DNA of 64,000 bases, from positions 1 through 64,000 of the forward strand of contig JAIXLO010000126.1 of NCBI GenBank assembly GCA_026931325.1. The letters are read 5' to 3'. The position numbers were made by a program, and so were the translations under genes. Source of the stretch: Chitinophagales bacterium. GTDB taxonomy: Bacteria > Bacteroidota > Bacteroidia > Chitinophagales > Chitinophagaceae. Positions 36,118 to 45,153 of the stretch are shown piece by piece; position 1 is the first letter of the stretch; each line of letters begins with the position of its first letter. The notes under the pieces were generated by a model. The model made no database searches. It worked only from the letters and a program-made list of their open reading frames with translations, and had not been told where the DNA came from.

Positions 36118-36125
36118 CAAATATA
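36118..36125 (-). promoter_or_regulatory. -7 promoter box of adk
   Basis: TATATTTG on minus, an exact TAnnTTTG match, 25 bases before the adk ATG. A TTTG lies 24 bases further upstream, slightly longer than the usual 17-23 spacing, and may be the -33 element. Confidence 0.5.
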
Positions 36126-36179
36126 AGGGATGAGTATTAATTTTGTTCACAAATAAACAATCTTGTTTTATTTTTTTAA

Positions 36180-36719
36180 ATGAAATCTCTAAAAAATATT
36201 TTATACCAGATTTGTTTGATAATTAGTTTATCAAGTTGTTATATCAAAAATAATTCAAATAAAAAAATTATGAGTGATACAAAACCTATCAATATAATCT
36301 ACTCTAAAACAGATACTAATAAAGTTGTATTAAAAGATGAAGAGTGGAAAAAAATACTTACACCAGAACAATATTTTATTGCAAGAGAAAAAGGAACTGA
36401 ACGGCCCTGGACAAGCAAGTTTGAAAAATTTAATGAGCAAGGAACTTATTATTGTGCAGCTTGTGGAAATGCTTTGTTTAAGAGTAATGCAAAGTTTGAA
36501 AGCAGTTGTGGTTGGCCAAGTTTTTTTGAACCAATTAAAAAAGGTTCTATTATTTACACTCCAGATTATTCTCATGGAATGAATAGAACAGAAGTACAAT
36601 GTGGAAGATGCAAAGCACACTTAGGTCATGTATTTGAAGATGGACCTCCACCAACAGGTTTACGTTATTGCATTAATGGTGCTATTTTAGATTTTGATAA
36701 AAACTCTACTAATAAATAA
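36180..36719 (+). CDS. msrB: Lipoprotein peptide-methionine (R)-S-oxide reductase (MsrB)
   Basis: Reduces methionine-R-sulfoxide in proteins. The structural zinc cysteines are Cys92/Cys95 (CAACG) and Cys141/Cys144 (CGRC). The catalytic Cys164 is in RYCINGAIL and a second redox Cys110 is in SSCGWPSFF. A signal sequence with lipobox SLSSC (Cys20) means the enzyme is exported and lipid-anchored, so it protects periplasmic or outer-membrane proteins and not cytosolic ones. An internal Met31 start would give a cytosolic form, but the lipobox is too good to be chance. The stop is two bases from the stop of the convergent pseudouridine synthase. Confidence 0.92.
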   Translation: MKSLKNILYQICLIISLSSCYIKNNSNKKIMSDTKPINIIYSKTDTNKVVLKDEEWKKILTPEQYFIAREKGTERPWTSKFEKFNEQGTYYCAACGNALFKSNAKFESSCGWPSFFEPIKKGSIIYTPDYSHGMNRTEVQCGRCKAHLGHVFEDGPPPTGLRYCINGAILDFDKNSTNK

Positions 36720-36721
36720 AA

Positions 36722-37306
36722 TTACAGTAATAGTTTTTTGTAAATTGTTTTTTGAGAAAGTTGTATGATTTCTCCTGGTTGCATATTAGTTAAACTTAAT
36801 TGTTCAATGCTGTAACGAATTAATCTTAATGTTGGAAAACCAACTTTTGCGGTCATCTTTCTTACTTGCCTGTTTTTACCTTCTGTTAAAAATATTTTTA
36901 TCCAAGATGCAGGAATTTCTTTTCTAAAACGAATTGGTGGATTTCTTTCTGGAACAATTATTTGTTCATTTATTATTTCTGCTATTGCATTTTTTGTTTT
37001 ATACATTTTTCCATTCACATTTATTTCAACCCCATTACATAATTGTTGAATAGCTTGTGGAGTAATTGCACCATCTACTTGAACCCAATACTCTCTTTTA
37101 TGTGCATACAAAGGATTTAATAAATGATGATTCAATTTTTTATCATTTGTAAGAATTAATAATCCTTCACTATCATAATCTAATCTTCCAACAGGATAAA
37201 CATCTTTTGGTACAGAAAAAAAATTTGCAAGTGTTTGTTTATTTTCTACTGAAGAAAATTGACTAAGTGTATTAAAAGGTTTATATGTTATAAAGTAGTG
37301 CAACAT
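36722..37306 (-). CDS. RluE/RsuA-family rRNA pseudouridine synthase
   Basis: A 194-residue pseudouridine synthase without an S4 domain. The catalytic Asp43 is in the signature PVGRLDYDSEGLLILTND (38-55). KMYKTKNAIAEI and the GKNRQVRKMTAKVGFPTLRLIR motif are also typical. The short form without S4 is like RluE, which modifies 23S rRNA helix 35 in E. coli, but I do not assign the exact target. Its leader carries a strong terminator-like hairpin ending 11 bases before the ATG, which could attenuate the gene or end an upstream small RNA. Confidence 0.88.
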   Translation of the reverse strand: MLHYFITYKPFNTLSQFSSVENKQTLANFFSVPKDVYPVGRLDYDSEGLLILTNDKKLNHHLLNPLYAHKREYWVQVDGAITPQAIQQLCNGVEINVNGKMYKTKNAIAEIINEQIIVPERNPPIRFRKEIPASWIKIFLTEGKNRQVRKMTAKVGFPTLRLIRYSIEQLSLTNMQPGEIIQLSQKTIYKKLLL

Positions 37307-37317
37307 GCTTAAAATAA

Positions 37318-37341
37318 AAAGTGCCGCAGCAGCGACACTTT
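37318..37341 (-). terminator. Terminator or attenuator hairpin before the pseudouridine synthase
   Basis: A 10-position stem with one C/A mismatch (AAAGTGCCGC / GCGACACTTT) and an AGCA loop, followed on minus by TTATTTTAAG. It is unusually GC-rich for this genome. Its 3' end is 11 bases from the downstream ATG. Confidence 0.65.
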
Positions 37342-37755
37342 ATATATGGATGGGTTAGTAAGTACTGGAAAATAAATTTCCTACCACAATAATAAAAATA
37401 CTTTTTGCTGTAACAAAAAAAATTATTGAAAATTTTATTAACATTTTAAACTTATTTGTGAATAGGGATTAGTAAATCAAACTTCACTTATCATTTCTTA
37501 TACAAAAGAAATTGTTTTTTGGTTGATAGTTTTTAAAAATTAAACTCTCTGTAATGTAGATGAATAAAGAGTTTTATTGAATTGATAATTTTATTGGTAG
37601 TTTTATTTTTTTGTGCTTAATCTTATTTTTCTTATAAAAATTACAGAATTAAATATTTTAAGTTAGCCAAAAATTTTTTTTATAAAATGATATGAACAAT
37701 TAAAAAACTTTGTTTTCACAATTCTTTTTTCAATTTTATTTTTCTGTATTACAAA

Positions 37756-37787
37756 AAAAATCTGATGCTATACAACATCAGATTTTT
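37756..37787 (-). terminator. Intrinsic terminator after the M20 dipeptidase gene
   Basis: A perfect 12-bp stem (AAAAATCTGATG / CATCAGATTTTT) with an 8-base loop and T-rich flank on minus, 22 bases after the dipeptidase stop codon. Confidence 0.88.
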
Positions 37788-37809
37788 AAAATGGGTTAAT
37801 GAAAATATT

Positions 37810-39177
37810 TTATTTCATTTCGTTATAAAATTTATGGAAGTAAGGAATTGTTTCAATGCCTTTGTAGTAATTAAACAAATCATACTTCTCGTTAGGACTA
37901 TGTAAGTTATCACTATCTAAACCAAAGCCCATGAAAACAGTTTTTAATCCTAATACACTTTCAAATAATGCTGTAATAGGAATACTTCCACCACCACGAA
38001 CAGGTATTGGTGTCTTACCAAATGTAGCTTCAATGGCTTTTGCAGCAGCTTTATATTCTATACTATCAACAGGAGTCATATAAGGATCTCCACCATGATG
38101 TAAACTTGCTTTTAATTGTATATATGGAGGAGCAATTTTTTTCAAATGATCAATTAATAATTTTTCTGTTTTGGCAGTTGTTTGATTAGGTACTAATCTG
38201 CAACTAATTTTTGCATAAGCTTTACTTGGTAAAACAGTTTTTGCACCTTCGCCAGTATAACCACCCCATATTCCATTTACTTCAAGTGTTGGTCTAATAC
38301 CTGTACGTTCGTTTGTGCTATAACCTTTTTCTCCCCATAATTCTTTTACACCTAAATCGTTTTTATATTCTTCTTCACTATAAGGAGCATTTGCTAATTG
38401 TTTTCTTTCTTCATCGCTACACTCAACAACATCATCATAAAAACCTGGTATTGTTATATGATTATTTTCATCGTGCAACGAAGCTATCATTTTAGCTAAT
38501 ATAGTTATAGGGTTTGCAACTGCACCACCATAAACACCACTATGCAAATCTCTATTTGGTCCAGTTACTTCTACCTCTATATAAGTTAAGCCTCTTACAC
38601 CAACATCAATACTTGGATTTTCCATACTCAGCATTGCAGTATCACTAATTAAAATAACATCTGCTTTTAAAAGATCTTTATGGTCTTCTAAAAATTTTCC
38701 TAAGTTCACACTTCCTACTTCTTCCTCACCTTCAATTAAAAATTTTACATTAACTGGAAGTGTATTTGTTTTTACCATTGTTTCTAATGCTTTAACGTGC
38801 ATATAGAATTGTCCTTTATCATCACATGCACCTCTTGCATAAATTTTTCCATCTTTAATTGTTGGATTAAATGGGTCGTTGTGCCAAAGATTTAATGGAT
38901 CAGCAGGTTGTACATCATAGTGTCCATACACTAAAACAGTTGGCTTACTTGTGTCAATTATTTTTTCTCCATACACAACAGGGTGTCCTGCTGTTGGATA
39001 AACTGTTGCTTTATCAGCACCAGCATCTAATAAACGTTGCTTAACTGTTTCAGCACATTTATTCATATCGTCTTTGTGTTCACTTCTTGCACTTACACTT
39101 GGTATGCGTAAGAGCTCTAATAATTCATTTAAAAAACGATCTTTATTTTTTTCTTGATATTCTTTCCATACTTGCAT
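37810..39177 (-). CDS. M20-family dipeptidase (CNDP-like)
   Basis: A 455-residue cytosolic metallopeptidase. Dizinc-site motifs are intact: His86 and Asp88 in VYGHYDVQPAD, the bridging Asp119 in ARGACDDKG, the catalytic Glu region EGEEEVGS (149-156), Asp in ISDTAM, and a His in LHSPNEKYD near the C-terminus. The dimerisation/lid domain (about 195-380) contains the DLHSGVYGG motif typical of the CNDP/dipeptidase subgroup. It probably hydrolyses dipeptides or related amides. A single gene with its own terminator. No signal peptide is present, so it acts inside the cell. Confidence 0.92.
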   Translation of the reverse strand: MQVWKEYQEKNKDRFLNELLELLRIPSVSARSEHKDDMNKCAETVKQRLLDAGADKATVYPTAGHPVVYGEKIIDTSKPTVLVYGHYDVQPADPLNLWHNDPFNPTIKDGKIYARGACDDKGQFYMHVKALETMVKTNTLPVNVKFLIEGEEEVGSVNLGKFLEDHKDLLKADVILISDTAMLSMENPSIDVGVRGLTYIEVEVTGPNRDLHSGVYGGAVANPITILAKMIASLHDENNHITIPGFYDDVVECSDEERKQLANAPYSEEEYKNDLGVKELWGEKGYSTNERTGIRPTLEVNGIWGGYTGEGAKTVLPSKAYAKISCRLVPNQTTAKTEKLLIDHLKKIAPPYIQLKASLHHGGDPYMTPVDSIEYKAAAKAIEATFGKTPIPVRGGGSIPITALFESVLGLKTVFMGFGLDSDNLHSPNEKYDLFNYYKGIETIPYFHKFYNEMK

Positions 39178-39272
39178 AGTAATAAAATTTTAATGAGCAA
39201 CGAATGTAGGAATGTTTTTTTTAAAAACGTAAACACGAAAAGTTATGAATTATTTTGGTTTATACATCCAAT

Positions 39273-40178
39273 TTATTTCAGAAAAACCCACTTTAGCTTT
39301 TTTGTGTTTGCTAAGTAAACTCCTACTAAAATTATAAATAAAGCAACAATATGAAGCCAAGTAATAAATTCATTATAATACAAACCCCAAGCTATTGCAA
39401 TAAAAGGCATTCCATAAGTTATTAAAGAGGCAAATAATGCTCCTGTTTTTTTAACTAAAACATAAAAAATAACTGTTGAAATAGATGTTCCTAAAATGCC
39501 CAATAAAGAACTTGCCCCAGTACTAATTAAAAAATTATAGTTTGTAAGAGGTAAAGAAAAATATCCTGTGAAAACTAAAACAATTAATGAAGGAATTATT
39601 AAGCCAGTAAACGCAAGAGCAGAAATATCTATGGCACTTATGCCAACAAATTTTTTTTGAACTAAATTAACATTGATGCCATAAAATAAAGTTGCCACAA
39701 TTACAAAACCACTGTAAGCAATATATTCAAAAGGCTTTGTATAATTTGCATAAGTAAGCACAAAACAACCAAACAGACCTATTAAAACACCAATAATTTT
39801 CTGATTACTACTTTTAATATTCCAAAAAATTAGGCCAGATAAAACCACAAATAAAGGTGTTAGTGCATTTAAACTACCAGCCAATGAACCATCAATTTTT
39901 GTTTCTGCAATACAAAATAAAAAAGCAGGTATAAAATTTCCTATAAGCCCACTAAAAAGAATTGTGGTTATTACTGAACGAGGAATATTTTTTAAAGCCT
40001 TAGGCAAAAAAGGAATCATTACAATGCCAGCTGAAAATAATCTTAAGGCAGCAACCTGATAGGGTGATAATGTTGCATTATTGTTTGCATCAAAAAGTCC
40101 CCATTTCATCAACATAAAAGAACTCCCCCAAATAATGCTTAATACAATAAATATGGTCCATTTTAATAAATTGCTCAC
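39273..40178 (-). CDS. EamA/DMT-superfamily transporter
   Basis: A 301-residue membrane protein with about ten hydrophobic helices in two EamA repeats, with IWGSSFMLMKWG in helix 1. The second repeat starts near residue 155. The family exports or exchanges small metabolites such as amino acids or nucleosides. The substrate cannot be inferred. It is a single gene, 95 bases upstream of the dipeptidase gene on the same strand and divergent from the Nramp gene. Confidence 0.87.
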   Translation of the reverse strand: MSNLLKWTIFIVLSIIWGSSFMLMKWGLFDANNNATLSPYQVAALRLFSAGIVMIPFLPKALKNIPRSVITTILFSGLIGNFIPAFLFCIAETKIDGSLAGSLNALTPLFVVLSGLIFWNIKSSNQKIIGVLIGLFGCFVLTYANYTKPFEYIAYSGFVIVATLFYGINVNLVQKKFVGISAIDISALAFTGLIIPSLIVLVFTGYFSLPLTNYNFLISTGASSLLGILGTSISTVIFYVLVKKTGALFASLITYGMPFIAIAWGLYYNEFITWLHIVALFIILVGVYLANTKKLKWVFLK

Positions 40179-40372
40179 TCAAAAATTTTTTGCAAAGGAA
40201 ATATTTTAAGCCAATCCATAAAAAATAATTGTATGAGTGTGCTTAGTAATCATTATTTTAGATTTGAATATATTTATTTTTTATAGTTTAAAAACAATAT
40301 AGTAACCATTTTGTTTTTTATTATTCTTTTTTAAAACAAATAATAGTTTGAGAAAAAATTAAAGAGACACTT

Positions 40373-42256
40373 ATGCCTCATCAACATTTAACTGGTAATT
40401 CATTAAGCGATGTTCATGAAACGATTGATACTACTAAACCTCGTAAGGGTATCAAAAGGTTTTTGGCATATATAGGACCAGCTTATTTGGTAAGTGTTGG
40501 TTATATGGATCCTGGTAATTGGGCAACAGACTTACAAGGAGGTGCAAAATTTGGTTATCAATTAATTTGGGTTTTATTAATGAGTAATATTATGGCTTTG
40601 TTGTTACAAAGCTTAAGTGCAAGATTGGGTATTGTTAGAAGAAGAGATTTGGCTCAAGCAAACAGAGAAACTTATTCTCCTACTATTAATTTTTGTTTAT
40701 ACATTTTAGCAGAAATTGCTATTGCTGCTTGTGATTTAGCAGAGGTTTTGGGTATGGCGTTAGGTATTTACTTGCTTACAGGATTACCACTGATTTGGGG
40801 AGTTTGCATAACAGTATTAGATACTTTTTTATTGCTTTGGCTTCAACGATTTGGAATGAGAAAATTAGAAGCATTTATTGTTGCTTTAATTATTGTTATT
40901 GGAGCTTCATTTTTAATACAAATTTTTTTAGCACAGCCAAATGTAAAAGAAATTGCAACAGGCTTTATTCCAACTAAACTTAATAATGAAGCTTTATATA
41001 TTGCAGTTGGAATTATTGGCGCAACAGTAATGCCACATAATTTGTATTTGCATAGTGCATTGGTACAAACAAGAAAAATTGGAAATGATGTAAAGAGTAT
41101 TAAAAAAGCAATTAAGTATAATATTATTGATAGCACTATTGCTTTGAATGCAGCATTTTTAGTAAATGCTGGTATTTTAATTATTGCAGCCTCTGTGTTT
41201 TTTTCTACAGGACATCAAGATGTAGCTAAAATAGAAGATGCTCATCAACTTCTTGCTCCATTATTAGGCTCAGAGCTTGCACCAATACTTTTTGCAATAG
41301 CTTTAATTGCAGCTGGACAAAGTAGTACTGTAACAGGTACAATGGCTGGACAAATTGTAATGGAAGGTTATTTAAAATTACGCATTAATCCAATGTTAAG
41401 AAGATTAATCACCAGATTAATTGCTGTTATACCTGCCATTTTGGTTATTGTAATTTATGGAGATGAAGAGATTGATGCATTGCTAATTTTAAGTCAAGTA
41501 ATACTAAGTATTCAATTAGGTTTTGCTGTTATTCCTTTAATACATTTTGTGAGTGATAAAAAAACAATGGGAGAATTTGCTATTGGCACATTTACAAAAA
41601 TTGCTGCTTGGTTAATTGCTGCTGTTTTAATTTACTTAAATGTTCAGATGGTTGTTGAACAATGTATTTCTTTTTTTAATGAAGGAGGAAATATTTTTTG
41701 GAAAATTGCTATCATCATTTTTGCACTTTTTTTTGTTTGGCTTTTTGTAATGATGACTATTATGCCTTTGATAAAAAAATATGAACATAAATCTTCTGTT
41801 AGAATTCATGCAAAAGAAAAATTATTAAGTAATTTAACTATTCACTCTCCAAAAATTATTGCAATAGCTTTAGATTTCAGCGATGGAGATGAAAAATTAA
41901 TTGCTAGTGCTTTGGCACAAGGAAATACAACTTCACAATATGTTTTAATTCATATTGTAGAAAGTGCCACCGCAAAATATTTAGGAAAATTTGTTGATGA
42001 TGATGAAGCAAGAAAAGATAAAGAACGATTAGAAAATTATTGTAAACAATTGCAACAATTAGGATATACAGCAATTGCACAAATTGGTTATAAAAACAGG
42101 GTTAAAGAAATTCAAAGGCTGGTACAACAATCCAATGCCAACATGTTGGTAATGGGGGCTCATAGACATAGTGGGTTGAAAGATTATTTATTTGGCGAAA
42201 CAATTGATAGTGTTAGACACAAATTAGATATTCCTGTTTTAATTGTAAATATGTAA
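40373..42256 (+). CDS. Nramp divalent-metal transporter fused to a UspA domain
   Basis: A 627-residue fusion. Residues about 30-470 are an Nramp (MntH-type) proton-coupled metal importer: the helix 1 motif MDPGNW (Asp46, Asn49) and the helix 6 motif ATVMPHN (Met220, His222) keep the residues that bind Mn2+/Fe2+. Residues about 478-627 form a universal-stress-protein domain on the cytoplasmic side (IIAIALDFSDGDEK... VMGAHRHSGLKDYLFGETIDSV... VLIVNM). The GAHRHSG...G pattern resembles ATP-binding Usp proteins. The fusion suggests metal uptake gated by nucleotide or energy state. I saw no Mn riboswitch or convincing metal-repressor operator in the 194-base upstream gap. Confidence 0.92.
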   Translation: MPHQHLTGNSLSDVHETIDTTKPRKGIKRFLAYIGPAYLVSVGYMDPGNWATDLQGGAKFGYQLIWVLLMSNIMALLLQSLSARLGIVRRRDLAQANRETYSPTINFCLYILAEIAIAACDLAEVLGMALGIYLLTGLPLIWGVCITVLDTFLLLWLQRFGMRKLEAFIVALIIVIGASFLIQIFLAQPNVKEIATGFIPTKLNNEALYIAVGIIGATVMPHNLYLHSALVQTRKIGNDVKSIKKAIKYNIIDSTIALNAAFLVNAGILIIAASVFFSTGHQDVAKIEDAHQLLAPLLGSELAPILFAIALIAAGQSSTVTGTMAGQIVMEGYLKLRINPMLRRLITRLIAVIPAILVIVIYGDEEIDALLILSQVILSIQLGFAVIPLIHFVSDKKTMGEFAIGTFTKIAAWLIAAVLIYLNVQMVVEQCISFFNEGGNIFWKIAIIIFALFFVWLFVMMTIMPLIKKYEHKSSVRIHAKEKLLSNLTIHSPKIIAIALDFSDGDEKLIASALAQGNTTSQYVLIHIVESATAKYLGKFVDDDEARKDKERLENYCKQLQQLGYTAIAQIGYKNRVKEIQRLVQQSNANMLVMGAHRHSGLKDYLFGETIDSVRHKLDIPVLIVNM

Positions 42257-42265
42257 TTGGTTTAC

Positions 42266-43135
42266 TTACAATTCTTGAAGTTTTAAGAAATCTTTTGTTC
42301 TTATTCCTCTTTCTGTTTGTTGTAAGGTGCAACATTCATTAGCTACATCATGTTCAAACATTAAAATATAATCTTCAGCAATAGCTTCTTGTAAAAAGGC
42401 TTTCTTTTCATGTAATGTAGTTAATGGAAACATATCATAAGCCATTACATAAGGCAATGGAATATGTGCAGCACTTGGCAATAAATCTGCCATATAAACA
42501 AGTGTTTTTCCATGATAATTTATTTGTGGCAACATCATCATATCTGTATGACCACTAACAAAACGAATAGAAATATTTTCAGAAAATTGTGTTGTTACTA
42601 ATTTTCCTGTTTGCTCTAAATTTTCTTTTGGTAATGTAATAAATTGTAGCTGTCCATTTTCTTGTATGGGTAAAATATTTTCTTTTAAGAATGAGGCTTT
42701 TTCTCTGTCATTAGGTTGTGTTGCCCATTGCCAATGTCTTTCATTACTCCAATAAGTTGCATTTTTAAATGCAGGAATTAATTTTTCACCAACTCTATCT
42801 ACACTTCCTCCACAATGATCAAAATGTAAATGTGTAAGTATAACATCTGTAATATCATTTTTGCTAAAGCCATATTTAGCTAATGATTTTTCTAAAGTAT
42901 TTTCTCCATGTAAATAGTAATGAGAAAAAAACTTAGCATCTTGTTTATTGCCTATTCCATTATCTACTAAAATTAATCTGTTGCCATCTTCAATCAACAA
43001 ACAACGCATAGCCCAACTGCATAAATTATTTTCATCAGAAGGGTTGAGTTTGTTCCAAATACTTTTTGGTACTACGCCAAACATAGCACCTCCATCTAAC
43101 TTAAAATTTTCTGTTTCTATACTATACAGTTTCAT
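42266..43135 (-). CDS. MBL-fold metallo-hydrolase
   Basis: A 289-residue metallo-beta-lactamase-fold hydrolase. The zinc motif THLHFDHCGG supplies His102, His104, Asp106 and His107. Later ligands come from VSGHTDMMM (His) and MADLLPSA (Asp), with a final His in MFEHDV. The overall layout resembles AttM/quorum-quenching lactonase or organophosphate-hydrolase-like members, but the substrate is open. Its start overlaps the end of the UMF1-type transporter gene by 14 bases, so the two are translationally coupled. It converges on the Nramp gene with nine bases between the stops. Confidence 0.88.
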   Translation of the reverse strand: MKLYSIETENFKLDGGAMFGVVPKSIWNKLNPSDENNLCSWAMRCLLIEDGNRLILVDNGIGNKQDAKFFSHYYLHGENTLEKSLAKYGFSKNDITDVILTHLHFDHCGGSVDRVGEKLIPAFKNATYWSNERHWQWATQPNDREKASFLKENILPIQENGQLQFITLPKENLEQTGKLVTTQFSENISIRFVSGHTDMMMLPQINYHGKTLVYMADLLPSAAHIPLPYVMAYDMFPLTTLHEKKAFLQEAIAEDYILMFEHDVANECCTLQQTERGIRTKDFLKLQEL

Positions 43136-44429
43136 GTCTTAATTTTTTTTTAAGTTTTATTGCATACAATAATATCATTAATCCTATAATAAATAAAATA
43201 GCTAACCATAAAACAGAATTTCTTTGAGAGCCTCCTGTCAATTCTGTAATATATCCATAACCAAACATGCCAATAACTATTGCAATTTTTTCTGTTACAT
43301 CATAAAAACTAAAAAATGATGTTGTATCTTTTGTTGCAGGCATTAGTTTGGCGTAAGTAGAACGACTTAAACTTTGTATGCCACCCATAACAAAACCAAT
43401 AACAGCAGCTACTACATAAAATGCATTGATATTTCCTTTGGGTAAATAATAACCTGCAATACAAGCACAAACCCATACAATTATTGTAAATATTAATGCT
43501 TGCATGTTTCCAAATTTGCCAGAAAGTTTTGCAATAAAAGTTGCCCCAGATATAGCTACTAATTGAATTAATAAAATAGCAATAATTAAATTACTTGTTG
43601 GTATAGCAAGTTCACTTTTGCCATATAATGTAGCAGCAAGCATGACAGTTTGTACGCCCATATTATAGAAAAAGAAAGCTGCTAAATATGTTTTTAAAAT
43701 AGGCATGTGTTTTAATTGATACCAAACTTTTTTTAACTCAATAAAACCATTGACAAAAATATTTTTTTCTGGTCTGTTAGCAGTTGGGTTTCCTTTTGGT
43801 AAAATAAATAATGTTCTTTGTGCAAAGCCAAACCACCATATACCTACTAATAAAAATGAAATTTGTAAAGCTTGCCCATCACTTTTAATACCAAACCACT
43901 CTTGTTTAAATAAAAGAATAAAGCAAAATATTTGTAATAATACACTTCCGATATAACCCATTACAAAACCTTTTGCACTTACAGCATCTCTATCTTTTTC
44001 TTCAGCAATTTCTGGTAAGTATGAATTATAAAAAACAAGGCTAGACCAATAACCAATACATGCCAATATGACTAATACAATACCCAAGCCAATATTGTTT
44101 TCATTAAAGAAAAATAAACCACTACAAGCAATACTACCTAAAGTGCAAAAGAAACGAAGAAAAGATTTTTTATTGCCTTTATAATCTGCAATAGAAGAAA
44201 GTATTGGCGACATAAAAGCTACAATTAAAAAAGCAACACCTAAAGAATAATTGTATAAAGAAGAGTTTACAAATGTTCGTCCTAATAATTTTACATGATT
44301 ATTATTAGCAGATGTTACCGCATCGTAATAAGCAGGAAACATAGTAGATGTTATAACTAAGTTATATACGCTATTTGCCCAGTCGTACATTGCCCAAGCA
44401 TTAATAACTTTTTTAGGTGTAGTTTGCAT
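43122..44429 (-). CDS. UMF1/Atg22-type MFS transporter
   Basis: A 435-residue major-facilitator protein with about twelve helices. The opening INAWAMYDWANSVYNLVI is characteristic of the UMF1 family (bacterial relatives of the vacuolar effluxer Atg22). An SLSRSTYAKLMPATKDTTSFF segment lies between late helices. Relatives are thought to export amino acids or similar small molecules, but no substrate can be assigned here. Coupled by a 14-base overlap to the MBL hydrolase gene, which suggests that the two handle the same compound. Confidence 0.88.
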   Translation of the reverse strand: MQTTPKKVINAWAMYDWANSVYNLVITSTMFPAYYDAVTSANNNHVKLLGRTFVNSSLYNYSLGVAFLIVAFMSPILSSIADYKGNKKSFLRFFCTLGSIACSGLFFFNENNIGLGIVLVILACIGYWSSLVFYNSYLPEIAEEKDRDAVSAKGFVMGYIGSVLLQIFCFILLFKQEWFGIKSDGQALQISFLLVGIWWFGFAQRTLFILPKGNPTANRPEKNIFVNGFIELKKVWYQLKHMPILKTYLAAFFFYNMGVQTVMLAATLYGKSELAIPTSNLIIAILLIQLVAISGATFIAKLSGKFGNMQALIFTIIVWVCACIAGYYLPKGNINAFYVVAAVIGFVMGGIQSLSRSTYAKLMPATKDTTSFFSFYDVTEKIAIVIGMFGYGYITELTGGSQRNSVLWLAILFIIGLMILLYAIKLKKKLRHETV

Positions 44430-44475
44430 TAAGCAGTTGTTTGAGTTTTTAAAGATAAGAATTCAACAAATAAAA

Positions 44476-44500
44476 AAGCACTGAATTAATTTCAGTGCTT
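44476..44500 (-). terminator. Intrinsic terminator after the DUF3109 gene
   Basis: A perfect 10-bp stem (AAGCACTGAA / TTCAGTGCTT) with a TTAAT loop and TTTTATTTG on minus, 38 bases beyond the DUF3109 stop. Confidence 0.85.
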
Positions 44501-44538
44501 AGGGTTTATATGAAATTAGATTTTATAATACTACACCC

Positions 44539-45126
44539 TTAACATTTGCTTTGTAAATGTTGGGCACTTGCTTCTAAAGCTTCATAAAACTCTTCTCCAT
44601 ATTTTCTAATGATTGCTTCTTTTAGAAAAATATAAACAGGCATTTTTAATTTTTTGCCCAATACACAAGCTGCTTTACATAAATCTTCTCTTGGTTCGTA
44701 GTTTACATATTCTATATCTGGATCTTCTTTACTTACAGAAATTTTTATAGGAAATAAATGACAGCTTAAAGGTTTTTTCCATTTTATTTTTCCATCGTTA
44801 TAGGCTTGTTCAAAACCACAAATAATCAATCCTTTTGAATCTTTTTTTCCATATACACAAATGCCACCATTTATTGTTGGAGTAACCCAACCAAACTCTC
44901 TATCAAAAACAAACAAACCCTGCTTTTCTATTTCTTCAATTCCTTCTTTACTTAAATAAGGTTTTACTATTTGATAATATTTCTCTATTTCTTTTTTTTC
45001 CCAATTTTCTAAAGGAGCTCCAGCATCGCCATCTTCACAACAACCTCCTTTGCATTTATCAAGGTCGCAAACAAATTGTTCCTCTAACACCTCATCACTA
45101 ATTAATTTATTATCTATAACTATCAT
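44539..45126 (-). CDS. DUF3109-family cysteine-rich protein
   Basis: A 195-residue cytosolic protein of the DUF3109 family, widespread in Bacteroidota. The N-terminal cluster has Cys20, Cys25, Cys29 and Cys30 (VCDLDKCKGGCCEDGDAGAP). More cysteines follow (GGICVYG, LIICGFEQAY, LSCHLFP, DLCKAACVLGKK). The spacing is reminiscent of iron-sulfur or zinc sites such as the YkgJ group, but the function is not known. It lies 27 bases downstream of the adenine deaminase gene on the same strand and is followed by a terminator, so the two are probably cotranscribed. Confidence 0.8.
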   Translation of the reverse strand: MIVIDNKLISDEVLEEQFVCDLDKCKGGCCEDGDAGAPLENWEKKEIEKYYQIVKPYLSKEGIEEIEKQGLFVFDREFGWVTPTINGGICVYGKKDSKGLIICGFEQAYNDGKIKWKKPLSCHLFPIKISVSKEDPDIEYVNYEPREDLCKAACVLGKKLKMPVYIFLKEAIIRKYGEEFYEALEASAQHLQSKC

Positions 45127-45153
45127 AAAATATTTCTGTTACTTATAAAATCT

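Larger units (their letters stand above)
37307..37809. other. 503-base gene-free stretch bounded by two minus-strand terminators
   Basis: No ORF of note lies in this gap between two minus-strand genes. One terminator (37756-37787) ends the M20 dipeptidase transcript. A second terminator-like hairpin (37318-37341) sits directly in front of the pseudouridine synthase. The roughly 410 bases in between are AT-rich. A second minus-strand terminator needs a second transcript to end, so a small noncoding RNA or a regulated leader is suspected. I could not find a consensus -7 box to place its 5' end. Confidence 0.4.

Noticed and set aside
40179..40372. Manganese riboswitch or MntR/Fur operator before the Nramp gene
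   Set aside because: No yybP-ykoY-like structure is seen; the best palindrome (AAAC-N8-GTTT near 40336) is too short and AT-biased to call.
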